A stretch of DNA of 64,000 bases from NCBI GenBank assembly GCA_947561715.1, contig OX387204.1, forward strand, positions 6,205,001 to 6,269,000. The letters are read 5' to 3'. Both the position numbers and the translations under genes were made by a program. The notes under the pieces are model-generated. The model ran no database searches. It was not told where the DNA came from and was given only the letters and a program-made list of their open reading frames with translations. Within the stretch, counting starts at the first letter, position 1; each line of letters opens with the position of its first letter. Positions 28,201 through 37,274 of this stretch are shown in pieces. This DNA comes from Ascidia mentula (lineage: Eukaryota > Chordata > Ascidiacea > Phlebobranchia > Ascidiidae).

Positions 28201-30389
28201 ACAGGTGTTATGCTGGCACAAGCACTTGGCCCTTCAAAAAAAGGAAGTGTTTGTCACTTAAAATTCAGCCATTGGCTGAATCACACAGAAGAAAACTTAC
28301 TTGTAGAGATCATTTTCATCAGGCTCGCATATGTCAGCATGTCCATTGCAAACACATCTACCGCCAACACTGATATCCTTGATACTATAGTAGTACTGTA
28401 ATTGATAATACCAATATTATATTTTGGAAAATCTTATGTTGAATGCATAATAGATTAAGGCTTACCCTTCTGGTGACTGTGGGGTCTGCTTCAGATACAG
28501 CCATCAAGTGCCCAAGCAAAGTCTTTGTTCTCAAAAAGCGAAGACGGATGTTCGTTGCCTTGCTCCATTCTTGCAGTACAGTAGCATAGGAGAAATTATG
28601 AGAACCAGGACGACCTTTCACCATGGATACAATGACCTAAAATTGAAATCAATTATCATCTATAAACTTCCTCATTTTTACCAAAAAATGGGTATGTAGG
28701 CAGTTTTTAAATACAGTCAAAAATTCAGTAGGGCCTACACCCAAAAGATCCCATTGTACAAGCCATGCTTGTAACACATTAAACTAATTCAGGAAATCCG
28801 GTGCTGCACTGATTCAATTGCAATCCAGAGAAAGCAAAACCCGTTGGACTCACCAAATGCTAGTGAATGACTTCTTACAGTTAAGGCACTGGACGGGCAT
28901 TCAGTAGTAATGCATTTAGTAGAACCCATTGCAAGGTAATATATAAACTAACCTCTCCGTTCTCCAGGGGTACGACGCTCGAGTAATCGGACGTGCACTT
29001 AACACTGTCATCTCTAGTGATTTCCTCCAGACTGTCCATTCCGAATAAGTTGTAGCAGTCACTGTCGGTATTGGCAAAGTACTGCCACGGCTGGTAAGAC
29101 TCTCCATAGTCAGAAGATCTTTCCAAAACCCAAGTCCCGGCACGCGGGGAGTTGGCGAATTTGATGAGAACATAAGCGACGTGGAAGACCTGTGATTAGC
29201 AAAAATACATTACAGACAATTGGTAAAAATATGGGTTTGAAAAAACAACTTTCACTGGCACGTTGTCCAGAATCAAATTAAGGGGCCTCCTATATGTTAC
29301 TTACAAAATGTTGCAATATTAGGGATTACGTAATGACAAACGTCTGCTGAAACGCTACCGGAAAGTTTTGGAAGCCATGGTGGTTCAGGATTGGTACAAA
29401 TACAGTTTTGACTATAAACGTTGTCAAACACTGGACTTTTAAGGCAGGAAACAACGTCACGCAAGGTGTAAGGAAACCAGCAGGCCTATTTCCTGACATT
29501 CAGAAGTCAGACGCCGCCCTGCTAGCGAGAACTGAAAACCAGACGCGGTTTGTTAATGAAAAGCGTACGAAGAAGGGCCTAGGCTTGCGAGCGACGCAGA
29601 CGTGCCAAGCAGCCAGCGGAAACCAACGTACTTGTAATAGCGGGGTACTTGCCCTACTACTAATTGCGGTTTTCCTGGGCAAATTATGAGCAACGTGAGG
29701 TCTTTATGTATTTGGCTGGTTTGCTGCCTTATGGCGTACCTTACTGGCAACTGAATAAGCAAATAAAAACAGGTATATACCGACAACTGACCAGAATATA
29801 GAGACATTCACTCGACTAAACTTACACCTCACTACGTCTAATGGCAAAATAATGTTTCACGTACAAATTTAAACAACAGCATACCTGTCCAAGGTGAATT
29901 GTCATGTTGACTTTGTTGTAATTGCTGCCACGCGAAAGTGGGGGGCTCTGCCACCATTTCTCGGTGCCATCGATTGCGTTTTTGGCCGGGTGAGCCTTGA
30001 CGGGATTTTCGCCGTTGCAAATATCGCAGACCTGGCCCTGATGAAGGCTGTTTGAAAACTCGAAGTTTGTTCCACCTGTCAGCTTGCAAAACAGTTCGGG
30101 GCCACCAGTTCCGCAAGTAGACGTAGAATCAATCTTTTTGCCTTGAAAAGTGAACGTGAATGTTAGGAAAAATGACATGCTATTGTTTGTCAATCTCGAA
30201 CCCCCTTTTAATAAACGATTATTGTAACATACGCTTCTGTACCGTCAAGCATTATTATATCATACCTGAGGCAATGTTGAAATACGGTGGACTCAATACA
30301 TTATCCTCCCTGACCAAAAACGATTCCTCAATTACAGATTGGGCTACGCACTGTAACGCAAGCCCCAATGCTATCGCGAGGCGCAGCAT
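1323..30389 (-). CDS. LAMA5: Laminin subunit alpha, alpha3/alpha5 class (full gene)
   Basis: This is the alpha chain of a heterotrimeric basement-membrane laminin, secreted and assembled with beta and gamma chains through its coiled coil. About 75 exons were traced on the minus strand, from ATG 30387-30389 (signal peptide [18 protein letters not shown]) to TAA 1323-1325, roughly 3,820 codons. The order is LN (30389-28301), LE arm (to 24591), LF/L4b-type region (24409-20191), LE (20125-18800), L4 (18800-17700), LE (17700-15789), coiled coil (15598-10969), LG1 (10750-9538), LG2 (8634-7451), LG3 (6897 then 4220-3768), linker, LG4 and LG5 (to 1323). The long two-module short arm and an RGD in L4 fit the alpha3/alpha5 class known from vertebrate alpha5 and fly LanA; the exact orthology is inferred. 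A small error in one splice junction is possible because the exon sum is one base off a multiple of three. Confidence 0.93.
4743..4748 (-). terminator. Possible polyadenylation signal for the transmembrane-exon transcript
   Basis: TTTATT on the plus strand gives AATAAA on the minus strand, 445 bases past the stop of the candidate last exon and before the LG3 continuation at 4220. The stretch 4221-5192 otherwise shows no exon that I can support. Confidence 0.4.
5193..5675 (-). CDS. LAMA5: Candidate alternative last exon: stalk, transmembrane helix and tail of laminin alpha
   Basis: A 483-nt exon lies inside the intron that splits LG3, on the laminin strand. The acceptor TTTTTCTCAAG|GTG is phase 0, matching the phase-0 donor of the first LG3 exon (6760). 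It encodes 160 residues and a stop: [19 protein letters not shown], an acidic Gly/Ala/Pro stalk rich in Asp and Glu (residues 20-95, with [12 protein letters not shown]), a strong membrane helix ([20 protein letters not shown], about 98-124), Arg, then a 36-residue proline-rich tail ([16 protein letters not shown]) ending QMDW. An AATAAA on the minus strand lies at 4743-4748. Spliced to LG3a this would give a type I membrane laminin lacking the rest of LG3, LG4 and LG5. It could instead be part of a separate small nested gene; the ORF is open 21 codons further 5'. Confidence 0.62.
   Translation of the reverse strand: MSVGTEVIRPDVVDPNAPGEDALAGGADSGAAADDDGLNGHGGADEQPDTAPPAVVTETPTPETVNVEPDLGDELAFFALPPDSPKEEEFSPEAATGTLLPVVLIVIGVIVSIVLIGAVVSSLLRSSLVSGAAPPPMAPPTPEQAPLNDVQAQRTAQMDW
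6760..6897 (-). CDS. LAMA5: Laminin alpha exon 64: first part of LG3, the branch-point exon
   Basis: This exon is 138 nt, phase 0 to phase 0, and encodes [15 protein letters not shown] and [20 protein letters not shown], the first strands of an LG fold. The donor is GAG|GTATCC. The remaining LG3 strands lie more than 2.5 kb downstream (4220-3768). Two phase-0 acceptors follow: the transmembrane exon at 5675 and the LG3 continuation at 4220. Without splicing the frame would end a few codons later at VSELL and a stop. This exon is where the two predicted gene products part. Confidence 0.8.
6974..7412. mobile_element. hAT-like MITE in the LG2-LG3 intron
   Basis: The ~440-bp element lies between two copies of TAGTCGTAAG (6964-6973 and 7413-7422), a 10-base match that contains an 8-base hAT-style target duplication. 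Both ends are full of inverted CCGGCCGGATCCGG-type blocks (6998-7060 and 7335-7400), so single strands would fold back. The outer ends share GATGT (left TATCGATGTTCCCAG; right, reverse-complemented, GTGATGTGTTGCGCC). There is no transposase, so it is non-autonomous. The clean duplication suggests a fairly recent insertion. Family placement as hAT is an inference from the duplication length and the GCAACAC-like end. Confidence 0.7.
7451..10750 (-). CDS. LAMA5: Laminin alpha LG1 and LG2 (exons 55-63)
   Basis: LG1 uses exons 10565-10750, 10241-10380, 9797-9977 and 9538-9668, with [15 protein letters not shown]-type core strands, [11 protein letters not shown] and the closing disulfide [19 protein letters not shown]...NC. 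A 39-nt linker exon (8936-8974, [12 protein letters not shown]) leads to LG2: 8457-8634, 7981-8168, 7690-7782 and 7451-7583, with [12 protein letters not shown]-like and [15 protein letters not shown]...RGC closing motifs. LG1-3 of vertebrate alpha chains bind integrins. LG1 here also carries RGD in [11 protein letters not shown] (codons 9917-9925). The LG2 start uses the acceptor at 8635 (CAACGCTAG), which preserves frame; the nearer TTTAG does not. Confidence 0.9.
10969..15598 (-). CDS. LAMA5: Laminin alpha coiled coil, domains II and I (exons 42-54)
   Basis: The exons are 15447-15598, 15162-15275, 14661-14762, 14156-14302, 13983-13997, 13571-13712, 13135-13344, 12389-12603, 12133-12285, 11908-12051, 11717-11813, 11352-11516 and 10969-11132. 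Together they give about 600 residues of heptad-rich sequence, the usual length for an alpha chain. The first exon starts [16 protein letters not shown]; its Cys-x2-Cys is the interchain disulfide site at the head of the coiled coil. Later stretches such as [19 protein letters not shown] are typical heptads. This region pairs with beta and gamma chains in the endoplasmic reticulum. Confidence 0.9.
13983..13997 (-). CDS. LAMA5: 15-nt micro-exon in the laminin alpha coiled coil
   Basis: A 15-nt segment encodes FIIEK between a strong acceptor (TTGCTTCTGCAG) and a strong donor (AAG|GTACGT). The flanking exons meet in phase 0 (DLKEK before, LNKEAS after), so five residues can be added without a frame change. 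Five residues shift a seven-residue heptad register, which would create or cancel a coiled-coil stutter. The call rests on splice sites and phase only. Confidence 0.55.
15789..20125 (-). CDS. LAMA5: Laminin alpha second LE array with L4 domain carrying RGD (exons 27-41)
   Basis: LE modules (19985-20125, 19651-19776, 19353-19552, 19055-19214) run into a split LE ([16 protein letters not shown], exon 18720-18862) that opens the L4/IVa domain: 18480-18594, 18228-18377, 18043-18136 and 17682-17873. L4 closes at [20 protein letters not shown] and further LE modules follow (17363-17520, 17081-17219, 16849-17016, 16528-16731, 16126-16302, 15789-15926). The L4 exon 18228-18377 contains [15 protein letters not shown] codons lie at 18294-18302. 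Vertebrate alpha5 L4 is known to carry RGD recognised by alpha-v integrins, so this may be a shared cell-binding site (inference). Confidence 0.9.
20191..24409 (-). CDS. LAMA5: Laminin alpha LF/L4b-type globular region (exons 16-26)
   Basis: The exons are 24253-24409, 23638-23836, 23073-23196, 22461-22580, 22190-22376, 21922-22071, 21696-21828, 21312-21475, 20891-21109, 20494-20705 and 20191-20318. They encode about 600 residues of cysteine-poor beta-rich sequence between two LE arrays. It begins [20 protein letters not shown] and includes two related stretches, [13 protein letters not shown] and [13 protein letters not shown]. This position and size match the domain IVb/LF region known in alpha3/alpha5 chains and fly LanA. 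It is the main reason for the class assignment. Its binding partners are not deducible from the sequence. Confidence 0.8.
24591..28231 (-). CDS. LAMA5: Laminin alpha LE repeats of the short arm (exons 6-15)
   Basis: Cysteine-rich laminin-EGF modules are encoded by 28116-28231, 27811-28020, 26677-26811, 26170-26310, 25926-26098, 25757-25859, 25562-25682, 25149-25368, 24861-25004 and 24591-24793. They repeat the pattern C-x-C ... GRCxC ... GDRCDxCAPGYxxxPxC. The second module has [20 protein letters not shown] and [17 protein letters not shown], which are diagnostic of LE2 in alpha chains. Most modules are one exon each, with mostly phase-1 borders. The first exon needs the acceptor at 28232 (TTTTTGAAG) to keep frame. 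Confidence 0.9.
27198..27602 (-). CDS. LAMA5: Symmetric Ser/Thr/Pro-rich exon between LE2 and LE3 of laminin alpha
   Basis: This exon is 405 nt with no stop, between a CTGCACAG acceptor and an AGCT|GTAGGT donor. Both borders are phase 1, the same phase that joins LE2 (ends TGC AGA G) to LE3 (starts CT TGT GAG), so inclusion or skipping both keep the frame. It would add about 135 residues without an internal cysteine pair: [19 protein letters not shown], then a Ser/Thr/Asp-rich stretch with EQGSGFSS and QSSGGDFH, ending YTKKELS. The acidic Ser-Gly sites resemble glycosaminoglycan attachment sites (inference). No equivalent sits at this place in the vertebrate laminins I know. It could be constitutive rather than alternative. 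Confidence 0.6.
28301..30389 (-). CDS. LAMA5: Laminin alpha exons 1-5: signal peptide and LN domain
   Basis: The exons are 30266-30389, 29885-30141, 28953-29189, 28466-28636 and 28301-28395. The mature N-terminus leads into [10 protein letters not shown], the usual laminin LN opening, followed by the hallmark [19 protein letters not shown] and [20 protein letters not shown]. Next comes the strand with [20 protein letters not shown], and the last exon ends in the [16 protein letters not shown] start of LE1. LN domains of the three chains polymerise laminin into a network, so this subunit should be polymerisation-competent. Exon 1 carries the signal peptide and only the first residues of LN. 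Confidence 0.93.
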
Positions 30390-30944
30390 TTTGCCGTAAA
30401 GTCAGCGTCACACAAAATGCAAAACGTATATCAAAAAATCTTTGTCGTATCGTCACTGTCTAAAAATTTTCAGTTCTTTGTAGCACTCAGCAATGACGCG
30501 TTTTGCACACTGACTGATTCGCTTTACAATTTGCCAACTTCTTGTACGCTCCAGTGCGCCTTTGCGAGAAAAAAGAGCCACGGGCCTTTTCTCTATTCGA
30601 AGCCGCCGTTTTTCCACCTTGTCGCTCCAGCCAGCTGACCTTCCAAGCGAATCGTTTGTTCAGAGCGGCCCTTTCTTTTGTGACAATAAAAGCGCGAGCC
30701 GGCCCGCATCGAAATTGTCGCCTTGTGACCCAGATTGTGTTTGTGACGTAACGCTTTATTATTCACGGTAATACAGCGCTATTGTTTTAAAATTGTTCCT
30801 TCACAATAAAAACAATTGGATAACTGTGATCGGCCATGACGTCACAATTGCTGGTTGAAACTTTGTGATCAAACCAAAGTTTTCTTCAACAACGTACATA
30901 ATGTTAAAACAAGAGTTGTTGGATTGTTTGCATTCTAAAGTGCG
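30390..30944. promoter_or_regulatory. Divergent promoter region between laminin alpha and the unknown gene
   Basis: Only 555 bases separate the two start codons. The half next to the laminin gene is fairly GC-rich. A perfect palindromic CRE, TGACGTCA, lies at 30837-30844 and a half-perfect one, TGACGTAA, at 30744-30751. No TATA box is obvious. Shared control is plausible but not shown. Confidence 0.5.
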
Positions 30945-33900
30945 ATGGTACGCTATCCACCAAAGCAAAAAGGTCAGTTTCCAGATAAACCCGAACCTTG
31001 AAAGGTAAACATCCAACAAAGCACCAGCTTTTACTATCTCTCTGCAAATAGTAGCTTTTTTACCTTATCAAGTACCTTGTTCTGGCAATCCATTGGTCGA
31101 TAACGACTCACGGTTGTTATCTGCGTGTGACCCAATGAAGTAAACACATTATATTTGGGCCTGATTTTTCCTTACTTCGATGTTGGTTTTATTTGAAAAA
31201 AATGTTTAATAAAAAACTGCATTATTTTGTTTGAAGAAATGAAGACCTCCGTAAAGCGGTCCACGAGCTACAGTTTGTTCCCGACTACGAAGATGCTGAA
31301 AAGCCATCGTCGGACGTTCTGGCGGAGATGTACGGAAATAAATACCCAGTTCTTACCGTACACGACATGAAGGTAGACAAAAATGAATTATCTGGGCTAT
31401 GAACCGTATTGTGTTGCGCTTTGCAGGAATACCAGTTTTGGCCGTTTGTCACCAGTGACAATTGGGATGGCTGTACCTCTTTGAGGGTAACCGAGGGCGA
31501 CCTCCTTTCAAACATTCGCCAAACCTACAAAGATCTGGAAAATAACGGATTGGTAAGAAATCTTTTTTAATTGACTTAAGCGCGTGTGCATAAGCCTACT
31601 AAATTTTCGCCCCCATGTGTAATTGCCCACTATGTTATCACTATGGTGAGTTGTTAAGATGGCGCCAAGACTCCAACAACGATTCCGTTCTCAAGTTTTG
31701 CGTTTCACACCAACAACCTTGTTGGTTGCCTTTTGTTTGTCTACCCTAGTTCGGCGGTCATTGTGGGTCATTCAACTTTTTCGCGCCAACGTGCAAACTG
31801 TGATAAGAATTACGTAACGCGGTGTTTTTGTCTCAGGCGACCTTCCGCCGATTTTCAGCACTTTACTTACAGCCTCGAGCAATTACATGTTCGCTTCAGC
31901 ATATTACGTGTTAAAGTTTTGTAATTCATATTTTTCATCAGTAGCAGTCATATTCGGCGTTGTTTTTGTTTGTGATTTTAAACAGTATTATACAAGGTTC
32001 AATGCCACTAGTTATATTTTGTGTTTTTTTTCGTTTCGTTACACTTGCAAAAACGGTTTATTTGTGTCACCAAGGTACTTCGCTTCACTACAAAAATGTA
32101 CGAGTCAGTTGTACTGCAACGGGGTCGCAATTGTTTGAAAATGCAGCCGACTAAAAAGCGCTCCAGCCACAGTCGCAGTTCTGACGGAAGCGATACAGAC
32201 GGTAATTACCACGGCTCCTAAGCCATTTCCAAGTACAAAATTGTTGGTGAAGTCATTTCCCAACCGTGGGCCCTTGACCATGATTTTCCTTGCTCATAAT
32301 AAACTGCTGTGAAATTATCTACACCATTAACCTATAGAACAGCTAAAAGCTAAAAATGCTTTTCAAAAACAAATGTTCGTCTTTTAATTGGCTCTTTTCC
32401 CACAAAACAACACTTTCGCTGTTAATTTGTGGGCCAGAATATACTCAATTACTTCTCAGAGGAACCACACAGGCACCGCTGAGATTCGCGTTTCAAACAT
32501 CGTATCGTTCTCATATCAATATTGTTTTCAAAGGAAAATGTTTTCTTCCTTAACACCATATTTTGCTTCACGTGTTTTGTACTGCCACGAATCTGGTGAA
32601 TTTATTGACGAATCCCCGGCACTTCATTATCTTTTGCTCTAACTGTCCATAAAATGGGACTTTTAATTCATAGTATCTCTCCATTTGTGGTTGTGTTAAA
32701 ATTATTTACCGATAATAATATCTTCAAATATTTACTTTATTCAGACGCATCACCGTTAGGAGAAGAGCTCACCAAAATATCCTTTACCTACTACGGCATA
32801 AACGTTGAACAGTTGCGTGATGTGCTTCGCGGGGATGGTCTGACAAACGTCACAGTCAGCGATATCTTAAAGCAAAACTCAATGGCGCCGGATAGCGGAT
32901 CTGTGAAAACCGGCGATTTGCCAAGTCTATGGGAGGTTTGTGAAAAGAGGAGAGACAAAGACGATCAACTGACTGTATTGAGAGTCGGGCAGCCCAAGAA
33001 CGACGAGGATTCTTCGCTGTTGTTCGTGAATACGATGGGCAGGAAGGAAAAAATATTTAAAAGGTACAGATTTAAAGGTCGCATTGACGCTAATCGTTTT
33101 CTACTCTTTTTAAGTATTTTGAATAATGTATATCTCATCTGACCAGCCAACCAGTGAATTTCGGCGTGGGCACCGCACCAATTCGAGTTGGTTTTTGGTT
33201 TGAAAAGCAAACCACACATGAATAACACCAAACTCTTTTTTGTCAGATTGATAGCTTTTTATTTGATGTAGTGGGCTAGTATCACTTTGTTACGAGGCAC
33301 ATCAGAGATACTTTCATAACATGTAGCCTGTTTATATAGAAAAACAACTCGTCACTTTGCGGGGACTCGAGCACTTTTACCTTTTTCAACTATTTAGGCG
33401 ACTGTGCGTTGAAAATATGTCGTTCCAGAAAGTTTACTGTCGGAAACATAGCCTGGTTGGGCGATCTCCGACACAAAGACACCATTAGGCGCGGCAACGA
33501 CCAAGTGTCAATACTGAATCCGCTCAATCGTCATGTGCTGCTCGAAAAAAAGAAGCTTGAGCGTGAAAAAAATGCCCGCAGAAACAGATTGTAAGTCCAT
33601 GCCTTTTATTTTCGATATTGTAGTTACTAGTCCAGGCGTGTTGCTCAAGTAAAGACGAATTTTCTTGCTCTTGGAATATGTTTGCATAATTTACTGCTTT
33701 TTTAGTTTTAAATATTGGTACGAAATCATTTATGACGTCAGGTTTCAGCGTAAAATTTTATTGTAAAAAGTTTTCAATCTCTCCCCTGTATATTTGCTCG
33801 AGTACTTTCTCAATTTCAGACATTCAATTCTCAACGATGCCTTCAACTCGTCGAAAAACCCCTACGAGAGTTGGTGGTTCAAGAAGCGCAACTACAAGAA

Positions 33901-36651
33901 CCTCGTCAACATCCGTGAGACGGAGAGTTCGGACAGACTGGGAACAGATCCTGAAGATTCTTTGGAAACCAGCGTGACGTCATGCAGCCCAACATCTGAT
34001 GGAATGGAAACCACGACGGAAAACGAACTTATTCTGCCTACATTGAGTCCAATGAAGAGAAACAGGTCAATCGTGGTAAACAACCTTGCAAATGTGGACA
34101 AATGGACGTAAGTTTATGGAAAGAATATTTGCTGCTGACAGTTAAACATAGAGAAATTGAGGCCCAAGTACATTCAGATTGCGCCGTAGATTTGTAACAA
34201 CGGAGCTCTTTCGGATTTTTTTGAGTATGAAGTTTGATGTTGAGACTAACTTTTGATCCCAACAACACAGCTTAGCGCAAAACTATTTATTGTATTTATG
34301 CTGAAATTGATGCAAATACGTTTAAGGTGCGAATGCGAAGTTTGCACGGGCGGCCTTCTTAGCCTTTATAAATCATACGACTCTACGCTGCACATGCTGT
34401 GTAACCGCCTTGGCCGTCAAATCGTAGCGGAGCGACCTCGCACGGAAGTCCTTATTCCTGAAGCCCCGCCAAAAGAGGTCACCAAACGCAAACCTTCCGC
34501 CGCGGAGAGACGCGCCAACTTGCTCTACTCCACGATGCAAATGCAGGGTAATAACAAAAGATTTCCGTTGTAACTTTTTTGCCTTCCTCACGGTTACCCA
34601 TTTGACCCACTCAGTCCGACAGCAACAGCAGGAGGGGAGCAGGGGGGACTCCCCAAAAAAGAAGCAATCTAAGAATTCGGGCGGAAAGAAAAAAAAAGCT
34701 TCAGCTGGAAGGTTCTTTGCTAATACATTATCGTATAGTTTAACTTGGGAGTTCGTCAATGCAGGACCCTGGGCATTTAACCATGACTTGCACTGCAAGC
34801 TTCATTGCTAACTTTGTAAGATAGAAACGGAGAAAAGTACACCGTATAGACGAATACAACTTTGCTTTGTTTAAATATTACAATTTATATACTTCCAATG
34901 CAGTTGGAAGTTATTTTTGATGTATATACTAAATTTAAATTCAATTTTTCTGCAGTCGTAAAAGCAGGCAGAAAACTCCCCCAATTGACGTTTGGTGGAA
35001 ATCTGTGAGCACCTATAAGACTGCATATTGGAAAAAAGATCCCAATGACAGGAAACAGTGTTAGAAAAGCCTTGATGTATCATTATGTCTTAATCTTGTA
35101 CTGAAGTTTATCTGTTAATATAATGTTTTTGTTGCTGCCAGGCATATTGTAACTTAATAATCTGTTAAGCATCCATTATATTGGTTGGCAATGTGTCCGT
35201 TGTTCCTAGAAATTATAGTGACAAAAGTATTTGCACCAAACAAAACGGTTGTTGCAGCGATTGTCGGACGTGATTGGTTCCTTCAGTCTTCAGATGGCTA
35301 CGGTTGTGAAATGAGCGGAAAAACTGGCATCGATCCACGGAACCTCAAACTAAGCTACAGCATCGACCGATTGCGTAGTGGAAAATTCAGGAAACCAGAA
35401 CTCAACGCTACCGACGAGGAACAACAGGCATCTTCTTTTGACGATTGCTTTTTTTGCTTGTTTCTGTCAATTTTCGCCACAAAACCAGATAAATATTTTC
35501 CCATTATGCTGCCATGCGGCTTGATCGTTGAACAGAAACAATTTTGTAAAAACTTTAATTTCAATTAAAAAATGGAAACGTAGGACCTAATTTTCTCGAG
35601 CGCTTGTCATTCACTTCACGAGTGTTTTTTTTAGCACAGTCGCCTTAAAATAAACGCTTCCAATGACAAAATTGTTTTTTTTTTCTACATTTTTAGAAAG
35701 AAATCGACCCGGAGTTGCAAGATTTGGAGCCAGTTGTTGACGCACAGTCCGGCGAATCCCCTGCACCAACCACCGTTACCGACTCTCTCGACCTGAAAGC
35801 GTTGGACACTCATGGAATAGTCTACAAGTAACCTTCTTTCTGGGTCTGTTCTGTGCCGTGTTTATTAACGCTTTCTCTTCTCTTACAGTTACATTCCTGG
35901 TCAAGGACAGGAGTATACAAAGATTAATCTCAACCGGGAGAAATCTGAAACAACAGCAAACGTAGAGGTGCCTTTTCGTACCTGTTAATACTATTTACTT
36001 GTTTAATGGGTAATTAACCTTACCAGCTTTCATTTAAGTAAGGCTTCTTTAAGTGTCATTTACAACGTTTGTCAGGTGACCGAAGAGTCAGCAAATGATA
36101 CGAATGATGCAGCTTCTGCTGCGGTACCAGAAAAAGCAATAGAAGTAGAAATATCTCAACCGACGGATCTAAGCGCGCCCTCTCTACCGCCCCCACCACC
36201 ACTACCTCTGCGACCAGCACAGCGAACAAAACCAAAAAAGCCCGAAAACGTGACCCCGCCGTGCAACGAAATACTTTCGTCCGAAGATAAGTGCAGCGAA
36301 TTCATAAACTCTGAAAAATCTCGGACGTTCATGGCCACTCCTAGCGACCTTTCAGAGCCGATTATTCACCCGGACGTGGGCGCTAGCGAGCGTTTCTTTG
36401 AGTGCAATGTCCCGCCGAATTTTCCGCTCCTCTGCCTTGTCGCTTTGCGCGACTTCGTGATAAGAACTGAAACAGTGATGACAAGCAAAACATACGAGGT
36501 AGGACGAAAATATATTAACCAGTCGAATAAACGAAAATTCGATACACATTTTATAAATCCAAAAATAAACTTGGTAAGGAACACTGTTTACGAATTTGCT
36601 CATAATTCTAAGAATGAAGAGACTGGCCCATACTATTGTCAACATTGGTAA
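30945..36651 (+). CDS. Unrecognised multi-exon gene, lysine- and proline-rich protein
   Basis: Fourteen in-phase exons were traced: 30945-30972 (ATG; MVRYPPKQK), about 31245-31372, 31427-31552, 32147-32201, 32745-33063, 33429-33590, 33820-34107, 34327-34547, 34616-34710, 34954-35056, 35258-35430, 35698-35830, 35888-35969 and 36076-36651. The protein has two tryptophan-rich motifs, NPYESWWFKKRNYKNL and PPIDVWWKSVSTYKTAYW, a CECEVCTG cysteine cluster, a basic stretch (GGKKKKASAG), and a polyproline run (LPPPPPLPLRPAQRTKPKK). No signal peptide or membrane segment is seen. I do not recognise the family. The intron near 35430 seems to need a GC donor. The last ~50 codons are AT-rich and a donor (TACGAG|GTAGGA) occurs near 36498, so the 3' end is uncertain. 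Confidence 0.6.
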
Positions 36652-36785
36652 AAAAAATGCATCACAGTTTGAAAAATATCAAACATTAAGACTAGTATAC
36701 TATAGTTAAAGTGATCGTTACATATTTGTTACGTATCGGTTTTGAGATTGCTTTAAATTGTGGGGATTTTTTACGTTCAATTCAT

Positions 36786-36980
36786 TGGTTCCCAACCTTT
36801 TTATAGTCACGGATCGTACGAAATCGTCAATTATTCGGAACCCATCAAATTGTTCGTCCTTATTTAAACAAAACAAATGTTGGGTATTCATAAGCATGAC
36901 AAATACTCGACCAAAATTCAATAAAAATGAACAAAATGCAACAAAAAACGTAAAACAGAAAATATCCACTGGTTTACTCG
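36786..36980. repeat. Remnant end of a hAT-type DNA transposon
   Basis: CATTGGTTCCCAACCTTTTT at 36782-36801 matches the common terminal motif of hAT elements (CAGTGGTTCTCAACC-like). The following AT-rich sequence carries no transposase. I could not find a matching end with an 8-base duplication nearby, so it is a fragment or a solo end; the right border given is a guess. Confidence 0.4.
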
Positions 36981-37274
36981 TCGGTGAATTGATTTCCATA
37001 ATTTGTTGCATGTTCAGAAAATCGAGAGCCTGACAGTGAACCGAATGCCGTTTTGTGCATACGGAAGACCCGGAATCTCGAAAGACAAGAAAAGATGAAG
37101 CCAGACAAGAAACAATTATGCATGACCCGCCGAATAATACAGATTTATATAACAGCTACAAATATATGTGTTTTTGTGGTACGATGCATTTACAAACGTA
37201 TCTATGCTTTGTTAGAGGATAAGCAAACAGAAAAACATGTCGTCACGTTTTGCAAAGAAATTTTTTATGTTACT

